A stretch of DNA of 64,000 bases from Lederbergia citrisecunda (GCF_018343695.1 NZ_JAGYPJ010000001.1:1189001-1253000), one strand, 5' to 3'; counted from the stretch's first letter, positions 44,805-55,358 are shown. Notes: a model not told the origin generated them from the sequence alone. A program made the numbers and translations.

Positions 44805-45206
44805 TATCAATGTCCCCCTATTTAATATTAAAGTATCATAACGATTATTTTATCATTAATTTGTTATACTTTGAGCAAAAAAGTATTAAATAGACATTTT
44901 ACACAAAAAAAGACATGGCAGGTAGCCAATGTAAAAGTTTATCTTGATGCATTCATCCTCTGACGAATCCATCTTATACCGAAATATAGAATAATAATCT
45001 AGAAGATCATCCTGTAACAAGTTGGAATAGATGGATTCATACGTGATTTTGTAACTTCAATTTCAATGAATTGGTTTTTAGAAGGTTTGCTTTATTAAAA
45101 AGAGGATCGAGTTATTATTCCTTTGCTATGACATATTGCTCTATTTTCTATGATGTATTCTTATGTTTTAATCAAATAAACGGTTTGCATAGCAGAAAAA
45201 GAAAAA

Positions 45207-45240
45207 AAAGTCACCCACTGCAAATAAGTGGGTGAAAAAG
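45207..45240 (-). terminator. terminator after msrAB
   Basis: Perfect stem TCACCCACT/AGTGGGTGA with a 7-nt loop and a T8 run on the minus strand, just past the msrAB stop. Confidence 0.93.
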
Positions 45241-45250
45241 TAGATTCTTA

Positions 45251-46333
45251 TTATTCAACTTCGCCTATTAAATCCCCATAACCCTCTTTTTCCATATCTT
45301 TCAACGGAATAAATCGAAGTGAAGCACTATTGACGCAGTATCTAAGCCCTCCTTCTTCCTCCGGACCGTCATCAAAAACATGGCCAAGATGAATATCTCC
45401 GACTCTACTGCGAATTTCTGTCCGATTCATATTGAAACTTGTATCTTCTTCGTACTTTACGACTTTGCGTGAAATAGGTTTCGTGAAGCTTGGCCAGCCA
45501 CAGTCGGAGTCATATTTATCACGGCTTGAAAAAAGGGGTTCTCCTGTTACGATATCAACGTAAATGCCCGGTTCATAGAAATCCCAATATTCATTGGAAT
45601 AGGCAGGTTCTGTATCATCTAATAAAGCAACTTGATATTGTTCAGGGGTTAAGTTTTTCTTAAGTTCTTCATCACTTGGTCTTTTATAACTTTCAGTGTC
45701 ATCATTATCTTCATTCAAAATATTTAAATCAATATGACAATAGCCATTTGGATTTTTTTCTAAGTAATCTTGATGATATTCTTCAGCTAGGAAAAAGTTG
45801 CCCAATGGCAATACTTCTGTAACGATTTTTTCATAGTACTTTTCTTGCTCTTCCTTGATAAAAGCCTTAATTATAGCTTCTTCACTTTCATCATCAAAAT
45901 AAATGCCAGATCGATACTGGATTCCTTTGTCGTTCCCTTGCTGGTTAATACTTGTTGGATCTACTACTTTGAAAAAATACGTTAGAAGTTCGGTTAATGT
46001 AACTCTTTTAGGGTCGTACTCAACATGAACAGTTTCAGCGAACCCACGCTCTCCTTGGATGACATCTTCATATGTTGGATCTGTTCCTTTACCGTTCGCA
46101 TAACCAGACGTCGTATTTTTAACCCCTAATATTCGTGCAAAATAAGCTTCTACTCCCCAAAAGCAACCACCAGCAAAGTAAATCGATTTTATTTCACTAG
46201 TTGAATAATCGATATTTTCATTTGGGTTATATGGCAAAGAAGGATTACCGCTACTCTTCTGAGAGTTAATAGGTGAACAAGCAGTTAAAAAGATGATAAG
46301 GCATATAGGTAAACAGTATTTAAGCCGCTTCAT
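45251..46333 (-). CDS. msrAB: MsrA-MsrB fusion lipoprotein, methionine sulfoxide reductase
   Basis: 360 residues. Lipoprotein signal with LTAC (Cys about 19) anchors it outside the membrane. MsrA domain: [20 protein letters not shown] with the catalytic Cys, ending near residue 205; MsrB domain: [16 protein letters not shown] and [13 protein letters not shown] with the catalytic Cys, but only the CGWP half of the usual zinc site (the other Cys pair is absent). Together they reduce both epimers of methionine sulfoxide in exported proteins. GGAGG precedes the ATG. Confidence 0.94.
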   Translation of the reverse strand: MKRLKYCLPICLIIFLTACSPINSQKSSGNPSLPYNPNENIDYSTSEIKSIYFAGGCFWGVEAYFARILGVKNTTSGYANGKGTDPTYEDVIQGERGFAETVHVEYDPKRVTLTELLTYFFKVVDPTSINQQGNDKGIQYRSGIYFDDESEEAIIKAFIKEEQEKYYEKIVTEVLPLGNFFLAEEYHQDYLEKNPNGYCHIDLNILNEDNDDTESYKRPSDEELKKNLTPEQYQVALLDDTEPAYSNEYWDFYEPGIYVDIVTGEPLFSSRDKYDSDCGWPSFTKPISRKVVKYEEDTSFNMNRTEIRSRVGDIHLGHVFDDGPEEEGGLRYCVNSASLRFIPLKDMEKEGYGDLIGEVE

Positions 46334-46355
46334 TCTAACTCCTCCTGAAAAAACT

Positions 46356-47636
46356 TCAAGTCAATTTGCTTTTATACCATTTCCCAACAGTATGAAATAA
46401 TTTTTCATCAGCCCATCCGTAACAATAATATAACACACCATCCGCTTCACTTTCTTCTGCTGCTTCTAGTGCTTCTATTAAGTGGTCTTCTTCAATATTC
46501 CACATTTGGATGCCACTAAATATATGCGTATTTGGCTCCGAAAGTTCCCGAACCTTATCATTTTCATTTTTTACGAAGGAGATGAGATAACCGTTTTCTT
46601 TAAAAGCTTTATAAGATATATTGTATTGTAAATTAAAATATGAAAGGAAAGCTTGAAACGCTTCTTCTTGTTTAGCTGGCGTATCAGCAAAGTATTCAAT
46701 GAATCCTTGTACATCCGCCCCTCCTCCAAGTTTATGATAAGGAAAATGTTTTAGTGTATCAGATGCTTTTGTTAATCGGCTATAATCCTGTCCTAACAAC
46801 CATGCGTAAGAAGGCGGCCACAAATCTAGCCATAAATGGATGTCAGGATTAATTTTGTGTATTTCATTTAAAAGATTTTCAACAAATACTGAAACACTAT
46901 CCTGTCTAAACTGAATCCATTGTTTTATATGTTCAGAATTTAGTAAAATATGAACTGCAGGTTTGAATTCTTGTTTCTGTAAGAGCAGTGCAACTTCATT
47001 CATTGTATCCATTAGCTTAGGAACATTAATTTCCAATGATTCCATCCCCTTTTTACAATGAGGACAAAAGCAACTAAATATTCCTTTTGGATTGACTTGT
47101 TTACCAGCCCAATCCGGAAATCGTATTCGATCAATCAAATAAGTCTTATACCCATACTTTTTCGTTAAGGCGATAATTAAATTTGACCACATAGGAACTA
47201 CATCCGGTCCATTTGGACATAACCAATACTCTACATCGTTTCCACGAAAATCCACTACTCTATTACTTTGGACATTTCCTTGAAAATCTCCATTAAGTAA
47301 ATTTAGCCATGGAATGATGGTGAATGAAGTAGTAGATGAGCCTTCCTTTAGCAACTGTATGGAGTCTTCACCTTTTTGAACAGATTCATCCACTTTTTGA
47401 TACAATTTTTCGAATACAGCTTTTACATCAAGCGGCACATGCCATGTTCCTTCACCTTGTACAAATTCATGAACCGGATTATGCGGTAGTATTCCTTTTG
47501 GGTATGGATTTCGTTCAAAAATCGTATTCACTTGAGGAAAAATATATTGAATATCTCCCATCACATTTAATAAGGTAAAAATTTTATCAGTACCCTCGTC
47601 AATAATGTCATGAGGATGAAGATGGATTCCGTTCAT
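46356..47636 (-). CDS. TIM-barrel-like protein of unknown function
   Basis: 426 residues, no signal peptide. The pattern [60 protein letters not shown] and [13 protein letters not shown] resembles uncharacterised glycoside-hydrolase-like barrels; CFCPHC could bind zinc. I cannot name the family. It follows the 610-residue barrel protein by about 66 bp, and a GC-rich hairpin (CACCGCA/TGCGGTG at 47664-47687) lies between. AAAGGAGG precedes the ATG. Carbohydrate metabolism is suggested by fold impression and the cre-like site upstream of its partner, nothing more. Confidence 0.6.
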   Translation of the reverse strand: MNGIHLHPHDIIDEGTDKIFTLLNVMGDIQYIFPQVNTIFERNPYPKGILPHNPVHEFVQGEGTWHVPLDVKAVFEKLYQKVDESVQKGEDSIQLLKEGSSTTSFTIIPWLNLLNGDFQGNVQSNRVVDFRGNDVEYWLCPNGPDVVPMWSNLIIALTKKYGYKTYLIDRIRFPDWAGKQVNPKGIFSCFCPHCKKGMESLEINVPKLMDTMNEVALLLQKQEFKPAVHILLNSEHIKQWIQFRQDSVSVFVENLLNEIHKINPDIHLWLDLWPPSYAWLLGQDYSRLTKASDTLKHFPYHKLGGGADVQGFIEYFADTPAKQEEAFQAFLSYFNLQYNISYKAFKENGYLISFVKNENDKVRELSEPNTHIFSGIQMWNIEEDHLIEALEAAEESEADGVLYYCYGWADEKLFHTVGKWYKSKLT

Positions 47637-47702
47637 AAAATAAGCCCTCCTTTAGAGATTAAACACCGCAGCAAAACTTGTGCGGTGCCGTAGTCATTAT
47701 GT

Positions 47703-49493
47703 TTACTTCACTGTTTCTAATGCTAAAAGCTCGTTCTCGATAGAAACTAATTTCTCCATATTGGATACTTGTTCTTTTTGCCCTTGAGAAAGTGATGTAT
47801 AGGCTGAACGAACGAGTGCAACTTTCTCCTTATCTTTTAGTTTGAGGTTGGAAGAATACAAGTATTCGATTCGTGTTTCAATTGCTTTCGGTTCAAACTG
47901 ATTAAGAATAGAAACATACTCCTGATTTAAATGAATGCGCTGTTCGTCGGTTAAAGAATCTACTATTTCGCGAAGTCGTGCAATGTATAGGGCGTCTGTT
48001 ATAGTAGCTTCATTATTCATAAATCGGCTACCTACCTTACTAAAAGGAGTATCTTGTAAGTAATGTAAAGCAGAGTTTACGGAGCTAACTACCTCTGAAT
48101 CTGTTTTGAATAGATCAGGGAATGTTAATGGATCCTTAATGGTAAAGTCTACCCATGCAATTCCAAATTCTTGACTCGTTACTTCAGCTAAACACTCACC
48201 AAGTTTTTGAATAATTGGTGCATCTTCTGCATAATACCAAGTGGCATCTGGACTATAGCCAATTTGATAGAGAACATCATTTGGATAAAAGTGATCTGCC
48301 CAAGCCTTAAATTCAGGGAGAAATCCAGATTGCACTTCTCCATCCATACTTCCCAACCCTTGACTATCATTGCAGAATAATAGATCACTACGATAAGTCG
48401 GAGGCAGCCAACGATAATTATAGTGTTTTAAAAACATACGGTAATTTGGATTAATTGATTTAAGGTGATTATTCCATTCTTTAGCCATTTCATCCGTTAC
48501 CGGAATTCCTGCATCTTCAGTAATTCCGTAATACCATTCAACGTCTACACCAAAACCAATTACGCTTTTGTGGTGGCCATATTTTGCGAAAATAAGATCC
48601 ATCAATGTTTTCATATCTGCAAAACCAGATTCAACTTGTAGAAAGACTTTAATACCGTGCTCATCAAAATAATTCAAATAGTCTTCATGGGAAAGATGCC
48701 CAGGCTTAGTCGGCTCACCAAAACTAATATTCTGGGATGCATAGTCAGTACCATCATTTGGAGCATCAAATTCTAATTGTGTACCGCCTATCCCTACTTT
48801 CGTATCTAATTTTCCGATAATCCATACGTATGTCGGCTGTGCACCAGGGAAGAACCCATCCATTTTATCAGCAATATGTTGCCAATCCTCTATTCCTAAC
48901 CATTCACCTCTAATGCCGTAGATCGATGAACGAGTTCCAGCATAGGCTATATTACTTGGTGATTTAGGAGACAAATCGCGATTAAGCATATTTTCCGCTT
49001 GCTTTAATTCAAGGTAATTTCCAACCATTGCTTTTTGATCACTTGTTAATTCCTCGTAAGCAGATCTTACTGATTTTACTTCTGATTCCATGATTTCCAT
49101 TCTATCAATCAATTTTTGCACTTCTTTAGCTTTCTTGAAGTTTTCTTGTTTCATAGACTGAAGATGCTTAAGTTGAACGTGTATATCTTCTATACGATTA
49201 ATATTCAAAACATATGATTTTTGGATTTCATTCATGTTATGATATTGCTCTAAAATAACATATGTAAGACCACCATCAGCAGAAGAGACTTTTTCTATAC
49301 TGTCGATCCATAGGTTTAGGATTTGAGCTTCAGCTTTTTCTAAAAGCTCCAAATTATGTACCGATGATTTTTGCTCATCACTTAACCTCATATATGCTTG
49401 CCTTGCAAAAGTAACAGCCTCACGATCAGCGAGGGATGTTACATTTATTTGAGCAATCATTCCTTCTACATTAATTCCTTTCAATAAAGACAT
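47703..49493 (-). CDS. TIM-barrel-like protein with flanking helical repeats
   Basis: About 596 residues. Repeats of the form AR.AY..LS.EQK..V.N...L..AE occur at the N-terminus (FARQAYMRLSDEQKSSVHNL, VRSAYEELTSDQKAMVGNYL) and the C-terminus (VRSAYTSLSQGQKEQVSNM). The centre (about 200-490) looks like a glycoside-hydrolase barrel with YVWIIGKLD, VIGFGVDVEWYYG, LFCNDSQGLGS and GIAWVDFTIKD. Such repeats usually sit in exported cell-wall proteins, yet there is no signal peptide. GGGGG lies 8 bases before the second of two adjacent ATGs. A cre-like site lies 20 bp upstream. Activity unknown. Confidence 0.6.
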   Translation of the reverse strand: MSLLKGINVEGMIAQINVTSLADREAVTFARQAYMRLSDEQKSSVHNLELLEKAEAQILNLWIDSIEKVSSADGGLTYVILEQYHNMNEIQKSYVLNINRIEDIHVQLKHLQSMKQENFKKAKEVQKLIDRMEIMESEVKSVRSAYEELTSDQKAMVGNYLELKQAENMLNRDLSPKSPSNIAYAGTRSSIYGIRGEWLGIEDWQHIADKMDGFFPGAQPTYVWIIGKLDTKVGIGGTQLEFDAPNDGTDYASQNISFGEPTKPGHLSHEDYLNYFDEHGIKVFLQVESGFADMKTLMDLIFAKYGHHKSVIGFGVDVEWYYGITEDAGIPVTDEMAKEWNNHLKSINPNYRMFLKHYNYRWLPPTYRSDLLFCNDSQGLGSMDGEVQSGFLPEFKAWADHFYPNDVLYQIGYSPDATWYYAEDAPIIQKLGECLAEVTSQEFGIAWVDFTIKDPLTFPDLFKTDSEVVSSVNSALHYLQDTPFSKVGSRFMNNEATITDALYIARLREIVDSLTDEQRIHLNQEYVSILNQFEPKAIETRIEYLYSSNLKLKDKEKVALVRSAYTSLSQGQKEQVSNMEKLVSIENELLALETVK

Positions 49494-49512
49494 CATCCAT
49501 TCCCCCTTTTTA

Positions 49513-49526
49513 TTAAAGCGCTTCCA
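49513..49526. promoter_or_regulatory. cre-like catabolite-repression site
   Basis: On the minus strand TGGAAGCGCTTTAA fits the CcpA cre consensus TGNAANCGNTNNCA at all fixed positions but one (A for C at position 13). It lies just upstream of the barrel-protein gene, overlapping the expected transcript start, where CcpA would repress in rich sugar. Confidence 0.5.
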
Positions 49527-49634
49527 AAACAATTTAATATAAGAAAAGTCAGACAATTATGTTATACCTCATTACGAACAAAATGTAAAGAAAAGAAAAA
49601 GCAACTTGCCTTAAAGACAAATTGCTTTATATTC

Positions 49635-50552
49635 TTAGGAATCATCCCCAATAATTTTTACTTCCGTCTCAAGATCAACACCAAATTTTTCTTTTACTGT
49701 CTTTTGAACATGTTGAATTAATTGAATATAATCCGTTGATGTAGCATTGTCCACATTGACAATAAACCCTGCATGTTTTGTAGAAACTTCAGCCCCTCCG
49801 ATTCTTGTTCCTTGGAGGCCACTATCTTGTATCAGTTTTCCTGCAAAATGTCCAGGCGGGCGTTTAAATACACTGCCACAAGAAGGATATTCTAGGGGCT
49901 GCTTGGACTCACGAAGAAAAGTATTTTCATCCATTTTTGCTTTTATTATAGTAGGATCTGCAGTCTTTAAAGAGAAGACAGCTTCTAAAATAATAAGATT
50001 TTCATTGGCAAAAATACTGCTTCTATAGCCGAATTGGAATTCACCGACTTTAAAAGTACGAAGCTCCCCTGATTGAGTAAGGACTGTTGCGCTCGTTAAA
50101 ACCTCGGATATTTCACCGCCATAGGCACCTGCATTCATAATCAATGCACCACCAACTGTTCCTGGGATTCCACAGGCAAATTCCAATCCTGATAATTGAT
50201 GTTGCAAGGCAATTCTTGATACATCAATTATATTTGCTCCGCTTCCAACTGTTATAATCTCACCTGTTACGGATACTTTTGTAAGTTGATCAAGACTTAC
50301 GACAATTCCTCGAATCCCCTCGTCTCGTATAATGACATTCGTTCCTTTCCCTAAAACCGTCAAAGGAATGTCGTGAGAAAATGCATATTTTACAATTTTT
50401 TGTAGATCAAGTACATCAAACGGCTTAATAAACACGTCGCCATTGCCACCTGTTTTAATAAATGTATGTTTTGATAATGGTTCCGACATGGCTATTTCAG
50501 TTTTAGGAACCATTTGTTGTAAATCTTTAAAAACCATTAATATTTCTTTCAT
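49635..50552 (-). CDS. murB: UDP-N-acetylenolpyruvoylglucosamine reductase
   Basis: 305 residues. It makes UDP-MurNAc with NADPH and FAD for peptidoglycan. FAD motifs LGKGTNVIIRDEGIRG and GIPGTVGGALIMNAGAYGGE, the catalytic Ser in YPSCGSVFKRP and a C-terminal ETEVKIIG are in place; it lacks the Tyr-loop insertion, so it is a type II MurB as in Bacillus. It is not beside other mur genes here and could be a second copy. The 400 bp upstream of it (50553-50951) hold only a hairpin at 50887-50913. Confidence 0.93.
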   Translation of the reverse strand: MKEILMVFKDLQQMVPKTEIAMSEPLSKHTFIKTGGNGDVFIKPFDVLDLQKIVKYAFSHDIPLTVLGKGTNVIIRDEGIRGIVVSLDQLTKVSVTGEIITVGSGANIIDVSRIALQHQLSGLEFACGIPGTVGGALIMNAGAYGGEISEVLTSATVLTQSGELRTFKVGEFQFGYRSSIFANENLIILEAVFSLKTADPTIIKAKMDENTFLRESKQPLEYPSCGSVFKRPPGHFAGKLIQDSGLQGTRIGGAEVSTKHAGFIVNVDNATSTDYIQLIQHVQKTVKEKFGVDLETEVKIIGDDS

Positions 50553-50886
50553 ATTTATTCTGCCTCTTAATTTATTTTAAGTATATATTGATATTAAAAT
50601 AATTATGATTCATTAGCAACGCTCTTTCATGAAGTCTAAAAACTCAAACATTATATTTTCAGAGTTATTCGTGCCATAAATATCATATTCATTTCCCTAA
50701 TTTATGTTTCATATCTTGATTCTTGAGAAAACTATAATATCGTAAGATGGTATGTAAGAAAGATGTTTATCCTCAAGTCCAAGCTGTTGACTAGCAAACT
50801 GTTTTTCTTTTCAATGCGTAAACATCAACTCATATCTCGTAGCGTAAATGCAAGCCTTGGGCCGTAAAAGGAGCGTCGAATTAAGA

Positions 50887-50913
50887 CCGACACGTCACTT
50901 AAAAACGTGTCGG
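50887..50913. repeat. 9-bp GC-rich hairpin without T tail
   Basis: Perfect stem CCGACACGT/ACGTGTCGG around a 9-nt loop in otherwise AT-rich intergenic DNA between argS and murB. Neither strand has a T run, so it is not a standard terminator. It may be a protein-binding palindrome or a repeat remnant. Confidence 0.5.
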
Positions 50914-50951
50914 ATCCACAACCTGAGTATACGGACATGAACTTCGCTATT

Positions 50952-52643
50952 TTACATTTCATCCGGTGCCTTTAAACCTAATAATCTTAAACCTTCTTTT
51001 AAAATTATGGTTGTCGCTTCAACAAGTGCAAGTCGACTTTCCATACCGCTTTCATTAGATAATATTTTAACATGACTATAATATTTATTAAATTCTTTCG
51101 ATAAATCAAGTAAATATTTTGCAATTTGAGAAGGTTCATAATGAACAAAGCTTTTTTCAATGACAGTTGTAAATTCCATTAAAAGTTTTATAACTGGCCA
51201 AGAATAATCGTCATTTAAACCGGAAGTAACGGAATATTTATGATCATTATCTGCTTTTCTCAAAATAGAACAAGCTCTTGCATGTGTATATTGCACATAC
51301 GGTCCGGTCGTTCCTTCAAATTTTATCATCTCTTCTAAAGAGAACTCGACGCTATTTTGTCTTTCATTTTTTAAGTCATGGAAAATAATAGCTCCAACTC
51401 CGACCATATGGGCAACTTCTTCTTTATTTTCAAGGTTCGGATTTTTATCCTCAATATTCATTTTAGCCATTTGAATGGCTTCAGCAATTACCTCATCCAA
51501 TAAAACGACTTTCCCTTTTCTCGTCGACATCTTTTTGCCATCTTTCAAAATAAACCCAAATGGAATATGAACCATTCCTTTTGCCCAATTATATCCCATC
51601 TTTTCAAGGACAAGAAACACTTGTTTAAAATGAAGACTCTGTTCCTGCCCTACTACATATAAAGCTTTATCAAATTGATACGTTTCTTTTCTATATAGAG
51701 CTGCTGTAATGTCTCTTGTTGCATAAAGGGTAGCACCGTCTTTTTTCATAATTAAACAAGGAGGAAAGTCATATTCTTTCAATTCGACGACTTGGGCGCC
51801 ATCGGAAAGAGTAAGAAGCCCCTTTTTCTTTATTAACTGTATAGTATCGTCCATCTTATCATTGTAAAAAGCTTCTCCGTTATAGGAATCAAAATGAACG
51901 TTTAACAAAGAATAAATTTTTGTGAACTCATGTAATGACTCATCTCTAAACCATTTCCAAAGATTTTGTGCTTCACTGTTACCTTCCTCTAACCATTTAA
52001 ACCACTTTCTAGCTTCGTTTTCTAAATCCGGATCGGATTCTGCTTCTTCATGAAATTTGACGTAAAGACTTAATAATTCTTTTATTGGCTGTGCTTTTAC
52101 AAGTTCTTCATTGCCCCACAATTTATAGGCAACAATTAATTTTCCAAACTGTGTTCCCCAATCGCCTAAGTGATTGATTCTTATTGCTTCATAACCACAT
52201 TTTTCAGCAATATTAGCAAGAGCATTACCTATTACAGTAGATCTAAGATGTCCCATTGAAAATGGCTTTGCAATATTTGGTGATGAAAAATCTATCGTGA
52301 TGGTCTTTCCATTTCCTAATGCAAGAGAGCCGTAATGACTTTTTTCTTTTAAAATTGTTTGAAATATTTTTTGACTCGCTAAACTTTTATTAAGAAAACA
52401 ATTCACATATGGTCCATTTGCCTCGATTTTTTCAAAATAAGGATGGTCGATTTTGCTTGCGATTTCTTGCGCTATTTGCACAGGTGATTTTCTTAATTGC
52501 TTAGCAAGAGTAAAGCATGGAAACGCCAAATCTCCTTGATCATCAAATCTCGGTTTTTCAATTAACTCTAAGACATCATCTAATGTTAACAAATCATCTA
52601 ATGAATTTGTGATCTGTTCTGCATATGTTTTTATGAAATCCAT
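50952..52643 (-). CDS. argS: arginyl-tRNA synthetase
   Basis: 563 residues. N-terminal Add-1 domain, HIGH signature variant FSMGHLRST near residue 129, KMSKS variant KKMSTRKGK near 375 and a DALR anticodon domain at the end (GPYVQYTHARACSILRKA). It charges tRNA-Arg in the cytoplasm. The sequence is of the second (ArgS2-like) Bacillus type, so another argS may exist elsewhere. AGGAGG precedes the ATG. A T-box leader with CGC specifier controls it. Confidence 0.93.
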   Translation of the reverse strand: MDFIKTYAEQITNSLDDLLTLDDVLELIEKPRFDDQGDLAFPCFTLAKQLRKSPVQIAQEIASKIDHPYFEKIEANGPYVNCFLNKSLASQKIFQTILKEKSHYGSLALGNGKTITIDFSSPNIAKPFSMGHLRSTVIGNALANIAEKCGYEAIRINHLGDWGTQFGKLIVAYKLWGNEELVKAQPIKELLSLYVKFHEEAESDPDLENEARKWFKWLEEGNSEAQNLWKWFRDESLHEFTKIYSLLNVHFDSYNGEAFYNDKMDDTIQLIKKKGLLTLSDGAQVVELKEYDFPPCLIMKKDGATLYATRDITAALYRKETYQFDKALYVVGQEQSLHFKQVFLVLEKMGYNWAKGMVHIPFGFILKDGKKMSTRKGKVVLLDEVIAEAIQMAKMNIEDKNPNLENKEEVAHMVGVGAIIFHDLKNERQNSVEFSLEEMIKFEGTTGPYVQYTHARACSILRKADNDHKYSVTSGLNDDYSWPVIKLLMEFTTVIEKSFVHYEPSQIAKYLLDLSKEFNKYYSHVKILSNESGMESRLALVEATTIILKEGLRLLGLKAPDEM

Positions 52644-52732
52644 TTTTGCATTCCTCCTAATTATTAAAAAATCTATCTTAAAATTGAATGTTGATTTCTG
52701 TTCCGATCAGTATTTTTGCGTTATTTTTAAAT

Positions 52733-52960
52733 AAAAAAATCCCGTCTCAAATTAGAGACGAGATTTACCCGCGGTACCACTCTGATTGTTCATAAGAACC
52801 TTCTTGTATTGATAACGGGGTCCACCCGATATTACCCTACTTATAGTTTCAGGCATATTTCTCAAAAGTGCGCTTCATTATGATTCATCTATTAGGCTCA
52901 CACCATCCCTAACTCGCTTTAGATTTCGCCATAATTACTCTCTTTTTCATTGAAATGACA
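52733..52960 (-). promoter_or_regulatory. T-box riboswitch, arginine specific
   Basis: Minus strand: specifier region GAAGCGCACTTTTGAG with Arg codon CGC (complement at 52870-52872), GCGAGTTAGGGATGGTG in stem I, T-box motif AGAGTGGTACCGCGGGT, then terminator AATCTCGTCTC/GAGACGGGATT with T run at 52737-52767. It lies directly before argS. Confidence 0.93.
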
Positions 52961-53011
52961 ATATATATTTTTGTAAGTATAGAAGATAATACAATACAAA
53001 TCAAGTACTGT

Positions 53012-53851
53012 TTATCGACGTAATCTTAATTTTTGATTTTTGCCTTTTATGAGTGGTAATTTTCGATCTAGAGGTTCTTGCATATTTGACAATTGTGTAG
53101 TTACGACCGTAATGTCATTCTCTTCTAATGTTTGTTGTGTAATAGGATCAATTTTTTTGTCTGTAATAATAACATTCACTTCATGTAGCGGGAGAATTTG
53201 TGAAAAAGCTCTTTTCCCGAATTTGCTGGAATCCGCCATTAAGTATACGCGTTCCGTTCTTATCATCATTTGCTTTTTTAGCAGTGCCTGAAGTTCGTTA
53301 GAGTCGCTAAGACCGTCTTGAAAATGGACTCCAGTACATGATATAAACGCTTTATCTACATGATAATTGGAAATTGATTGTTCGGCTAACGGACCAACGA
53401 AAGAAAGGGATCTTGAAAGAAGCTTTCCACCTGTTGAAATGACTTCAATTTTTTCCTTCTTGCTTAGCTCCATGACGACTTTTATCGAATTTGTCACTAC
53501 AGTAAGTGGTATGTTTGGCAACTCTTTTGCCATATACCATGCTGTTGTACTTGCATCAAGTATAATTCGATCACCACTATTTACTTGATCAGCCGCTTCT
53601 TTTGCTATTGCTTTTTTCTCTGGAACATTTGCTGTAACCCTTTCTGAAAAATGTAATTCAGAATTGGGTTCTTGTATACTAACGGCACCACCATGACTTC
53701 TCTGAAGTTTCCCTTCAATTTCTAACTTCTCTAGGTCTCGACGAATTGTTTCTTCTGTTACTGAAAATATATCGCTTAATTCGGAAACACGTATACTTAA
53801 ACGTTGGTTAACGAGTTCTATAATTTTTTTATGTCTTTCTGCTACGAGCAT
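53012..53851 (-). CDS. rhaR: DeoR-family repressor of rhamnose genes
   Basis: 279 residues. DeoR helix-turn-helix at residues 5-57 (RHKKIIELVNQRLSIRVSELSDIF then TEETIRRDLEKLEIEGKLQRSHGGA) and a DeoR effector domain with ILDASTTAWYMAKEL and VDKAFISCTG. The ligand would be a phosphorylated intermediate of rhamnose breakdown. The ATG at 53849-53851 has GGGG 9 bases upstream. It follows rhaA, after a 148-bp gap with its own GTTTGTTT repeats, which recur before rhaEW. Confidence 0.87.
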   Translation of the reverse strand: MLVAERHKKIIELVNQRLSIRVSELSDIFSVTEETIRRDLEKLEIEGKLQRSHGGAVSIQEPNSELHFSERVTANVPEKKAIAKEAADQVNSGDRIILDASTTAWYMAKELPNIPLTVVTNSIKVVMELSKKEKIEVISTGGKLLSRSLSFVGPLAEQSISNYHVDKAFISCTGVHFQDGLSDSNELQALLKKQMMIRTERVYLMADSSKFGKRAFSQILPLHEVNVIITDKKIDPITQQTLEENDITVVTTQLSNMQEPLDRKLPLIKGKNQKLRLRR

Positions 53852-53867
53852 CGCAAACGCCCCTGAC

Positions 53868-53896
53868 TTTTGTTTGTTTTTGTTTGTCTGTGATGA
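53868..53896. promoter_or_regulatory. RhaR operator candidate before rhaR
   Basis: Tandem TTTTGTTTGTTTTTGTTTGT in the rhaR leader. The same GTTTGTTT unit is repeated in the rhaEW promoter (58965-59030), which makes a shared regulator, most simply RhaR, likely. Confidence 0.5.
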
Positions 53897-53998
53897 TGAA
53901 ATTATAACACACATATTCATAAAAAAGTAAGGACGACTATTTGTTGATGAGTCGTCCTGTTAGTTTATTCATATAATTGAATGATATGGTTAATTTTC

Positions 53999-55276
53999 TT
54001 AAGGTTTTAAAAGAGTAGCTGCAATATTACGTTTTGATAATATCGTATTTTCATATGTTTTAATCTCATTTAACCAAGCTTCTTTAACAGGAACATTCAT
54101 CATGTAACAATAGTAATCCCAAACAGCGCCAAATGGATACGTTTTAAACTCCTCGATCAATGCTAATCTTTCAGTGTAATTTCCATCTTCTTGCAGTTGT
54201 TTCATATATTCATTAGGTGTTAGAAGTGCATAGAGCAATGCTTTTATCATATTGCGCGTACCAATCGTCCAAGCTGCCACTCGATTAATACTCGCATCGA
54301 AAAAGTCTAAGCCAATCATAACACGATCAAGAGCATCATTTCTTACAATTTCAAGAGCGATTTCTCTAAGCTCATCATCTAATGTAACAACATGATCGCT
54401 ATCCCATCTAACGGGACGAGAAACATGTAAAGCCAATTTTTCACTAAACAGCAACATGGATGAGATTTTATTAGATACAGTTTCAGTCGGATGGAAATGA
54501 CCTGTATCAAGTAGGCAAAGTTTATTGTTTTTTAATGCATATCCAAGGTAAAACTCATGAGATCCAACAACAAATGCTTCCGAGCCAATTCCAAACAATT
54601 TACTTTCAACTGCATCAATATTATGAGCTTCATCTATTTCAACAGCAAAAATTTCATCAAGGGATTCCTTCAGCCTTTTTCTCGGTGTTAGGCGATCACT
54701 CGGAATATCTTTATATCCATCAGGAATCCAAATGTTCGTAAGGCTTGGTGATCCCAATTCTTCACCGAAATATTCACCAATTTTTCTGCTTGCAATACAA
54801 TGTTCAATCCAAAATTGACGGATTTCTTCATCAGGATGAGATAAAGTAAGCCCAACTTCGGCTTTTTCATGAGAAAATAGAGTGGGATTAAAGTCTAAAC
54901 CGAGGCCTCTCTCTTGAGCCCACTTTACCCAATTTTCAAAATGCTTAGGTTCGATTTCATTTCGATCAACTACAACACCATCTGTTTCAGCGTAAATAGC
55001 ATGTAAATTTACTCGATGTCTTCCTGGTATTAAAGAAAGAGCTTTATCCAAATCCTTTCTTAATTCTTCTGGATTTGTAGCTTTACCAGGATAGTTTCCA
55101 GTTACATCAATCCCTCCAGACAATTCGCGTTGATTTACTTCGAACCCGGAAATGTCATCACCTTGCCAACAATGAATGGATATAGGAACTTTTTTTAATG
55201 TTTCTAAAACTTCATCAACATTAATGCCCCATTTTTCATAAGCTTTTTTCGCCATTTCATAATTTTCACGGATCAT
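53999..55276 (-). CDS. rhaA: L-rhamnose isomerase
   Basis: 425 residues. It converts L-rhamnose to L-rhamnulose with manganese. [16 protein letters not shown] at the N-terminus, the barrel strands [30 protein letters not shown] (metal ligands Asp and His) and [19 protein letters not shown] match the family along the whole length. GGAG lies 9 bases before the ATG. It is third in the operon after rhaEW and rhaB. No rhaM mutarotase gene lies beside it. Confidence 0.95.
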   Translation of the reverse strand: MIRENYEMAKKAYEKWGINVDEVLETLKKVPISIHCWQGDDISGFEVNQRELSGGIDVTGNYPGKATNPEELRKDLDKALSLIPGRHRVNLHAIYAETDGVVVDRNEIEPKHFENWVKWAQERGLGLDFNPTLFSHEKAEVGLTLSHPDEEIRQFWIEHCIASRKIGEYFGEELGSPSLTNIWIPDGYKDIPSDRLTPRKRLKESLDEIFAVEIDEAHNIDAVESKLFGIGSEAFVVGSHEFYLGYALKNNKLCLLDTGHFHPTETVSNKISSMLLFSEKLALHVSRPVRWDSDHVVTLDDELREIALEIVRNDALDRVMIGLDFFDASINRVAAWTIGTRNMIKALLYALLTPNEYMKQLQEDGNYTERLALIEEFKTYPFGAVWDYYCYMMNVPVKEAWLNEIKTYENTILSKRNIAATLLKP

Positions 55277-55358
55277 TTATTGGATCTCCTCTCAAATTTA
55301 CATTTTTTCATGGGTTACTGAAAAATGATTTCAATATGCACTTTTGTTCCAATCACTG

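Noticed and set aside
54535-54870. Short frames on both strands inside rhaA
   Set aside because: Shadows of an intact rhamnose isomerase frame.
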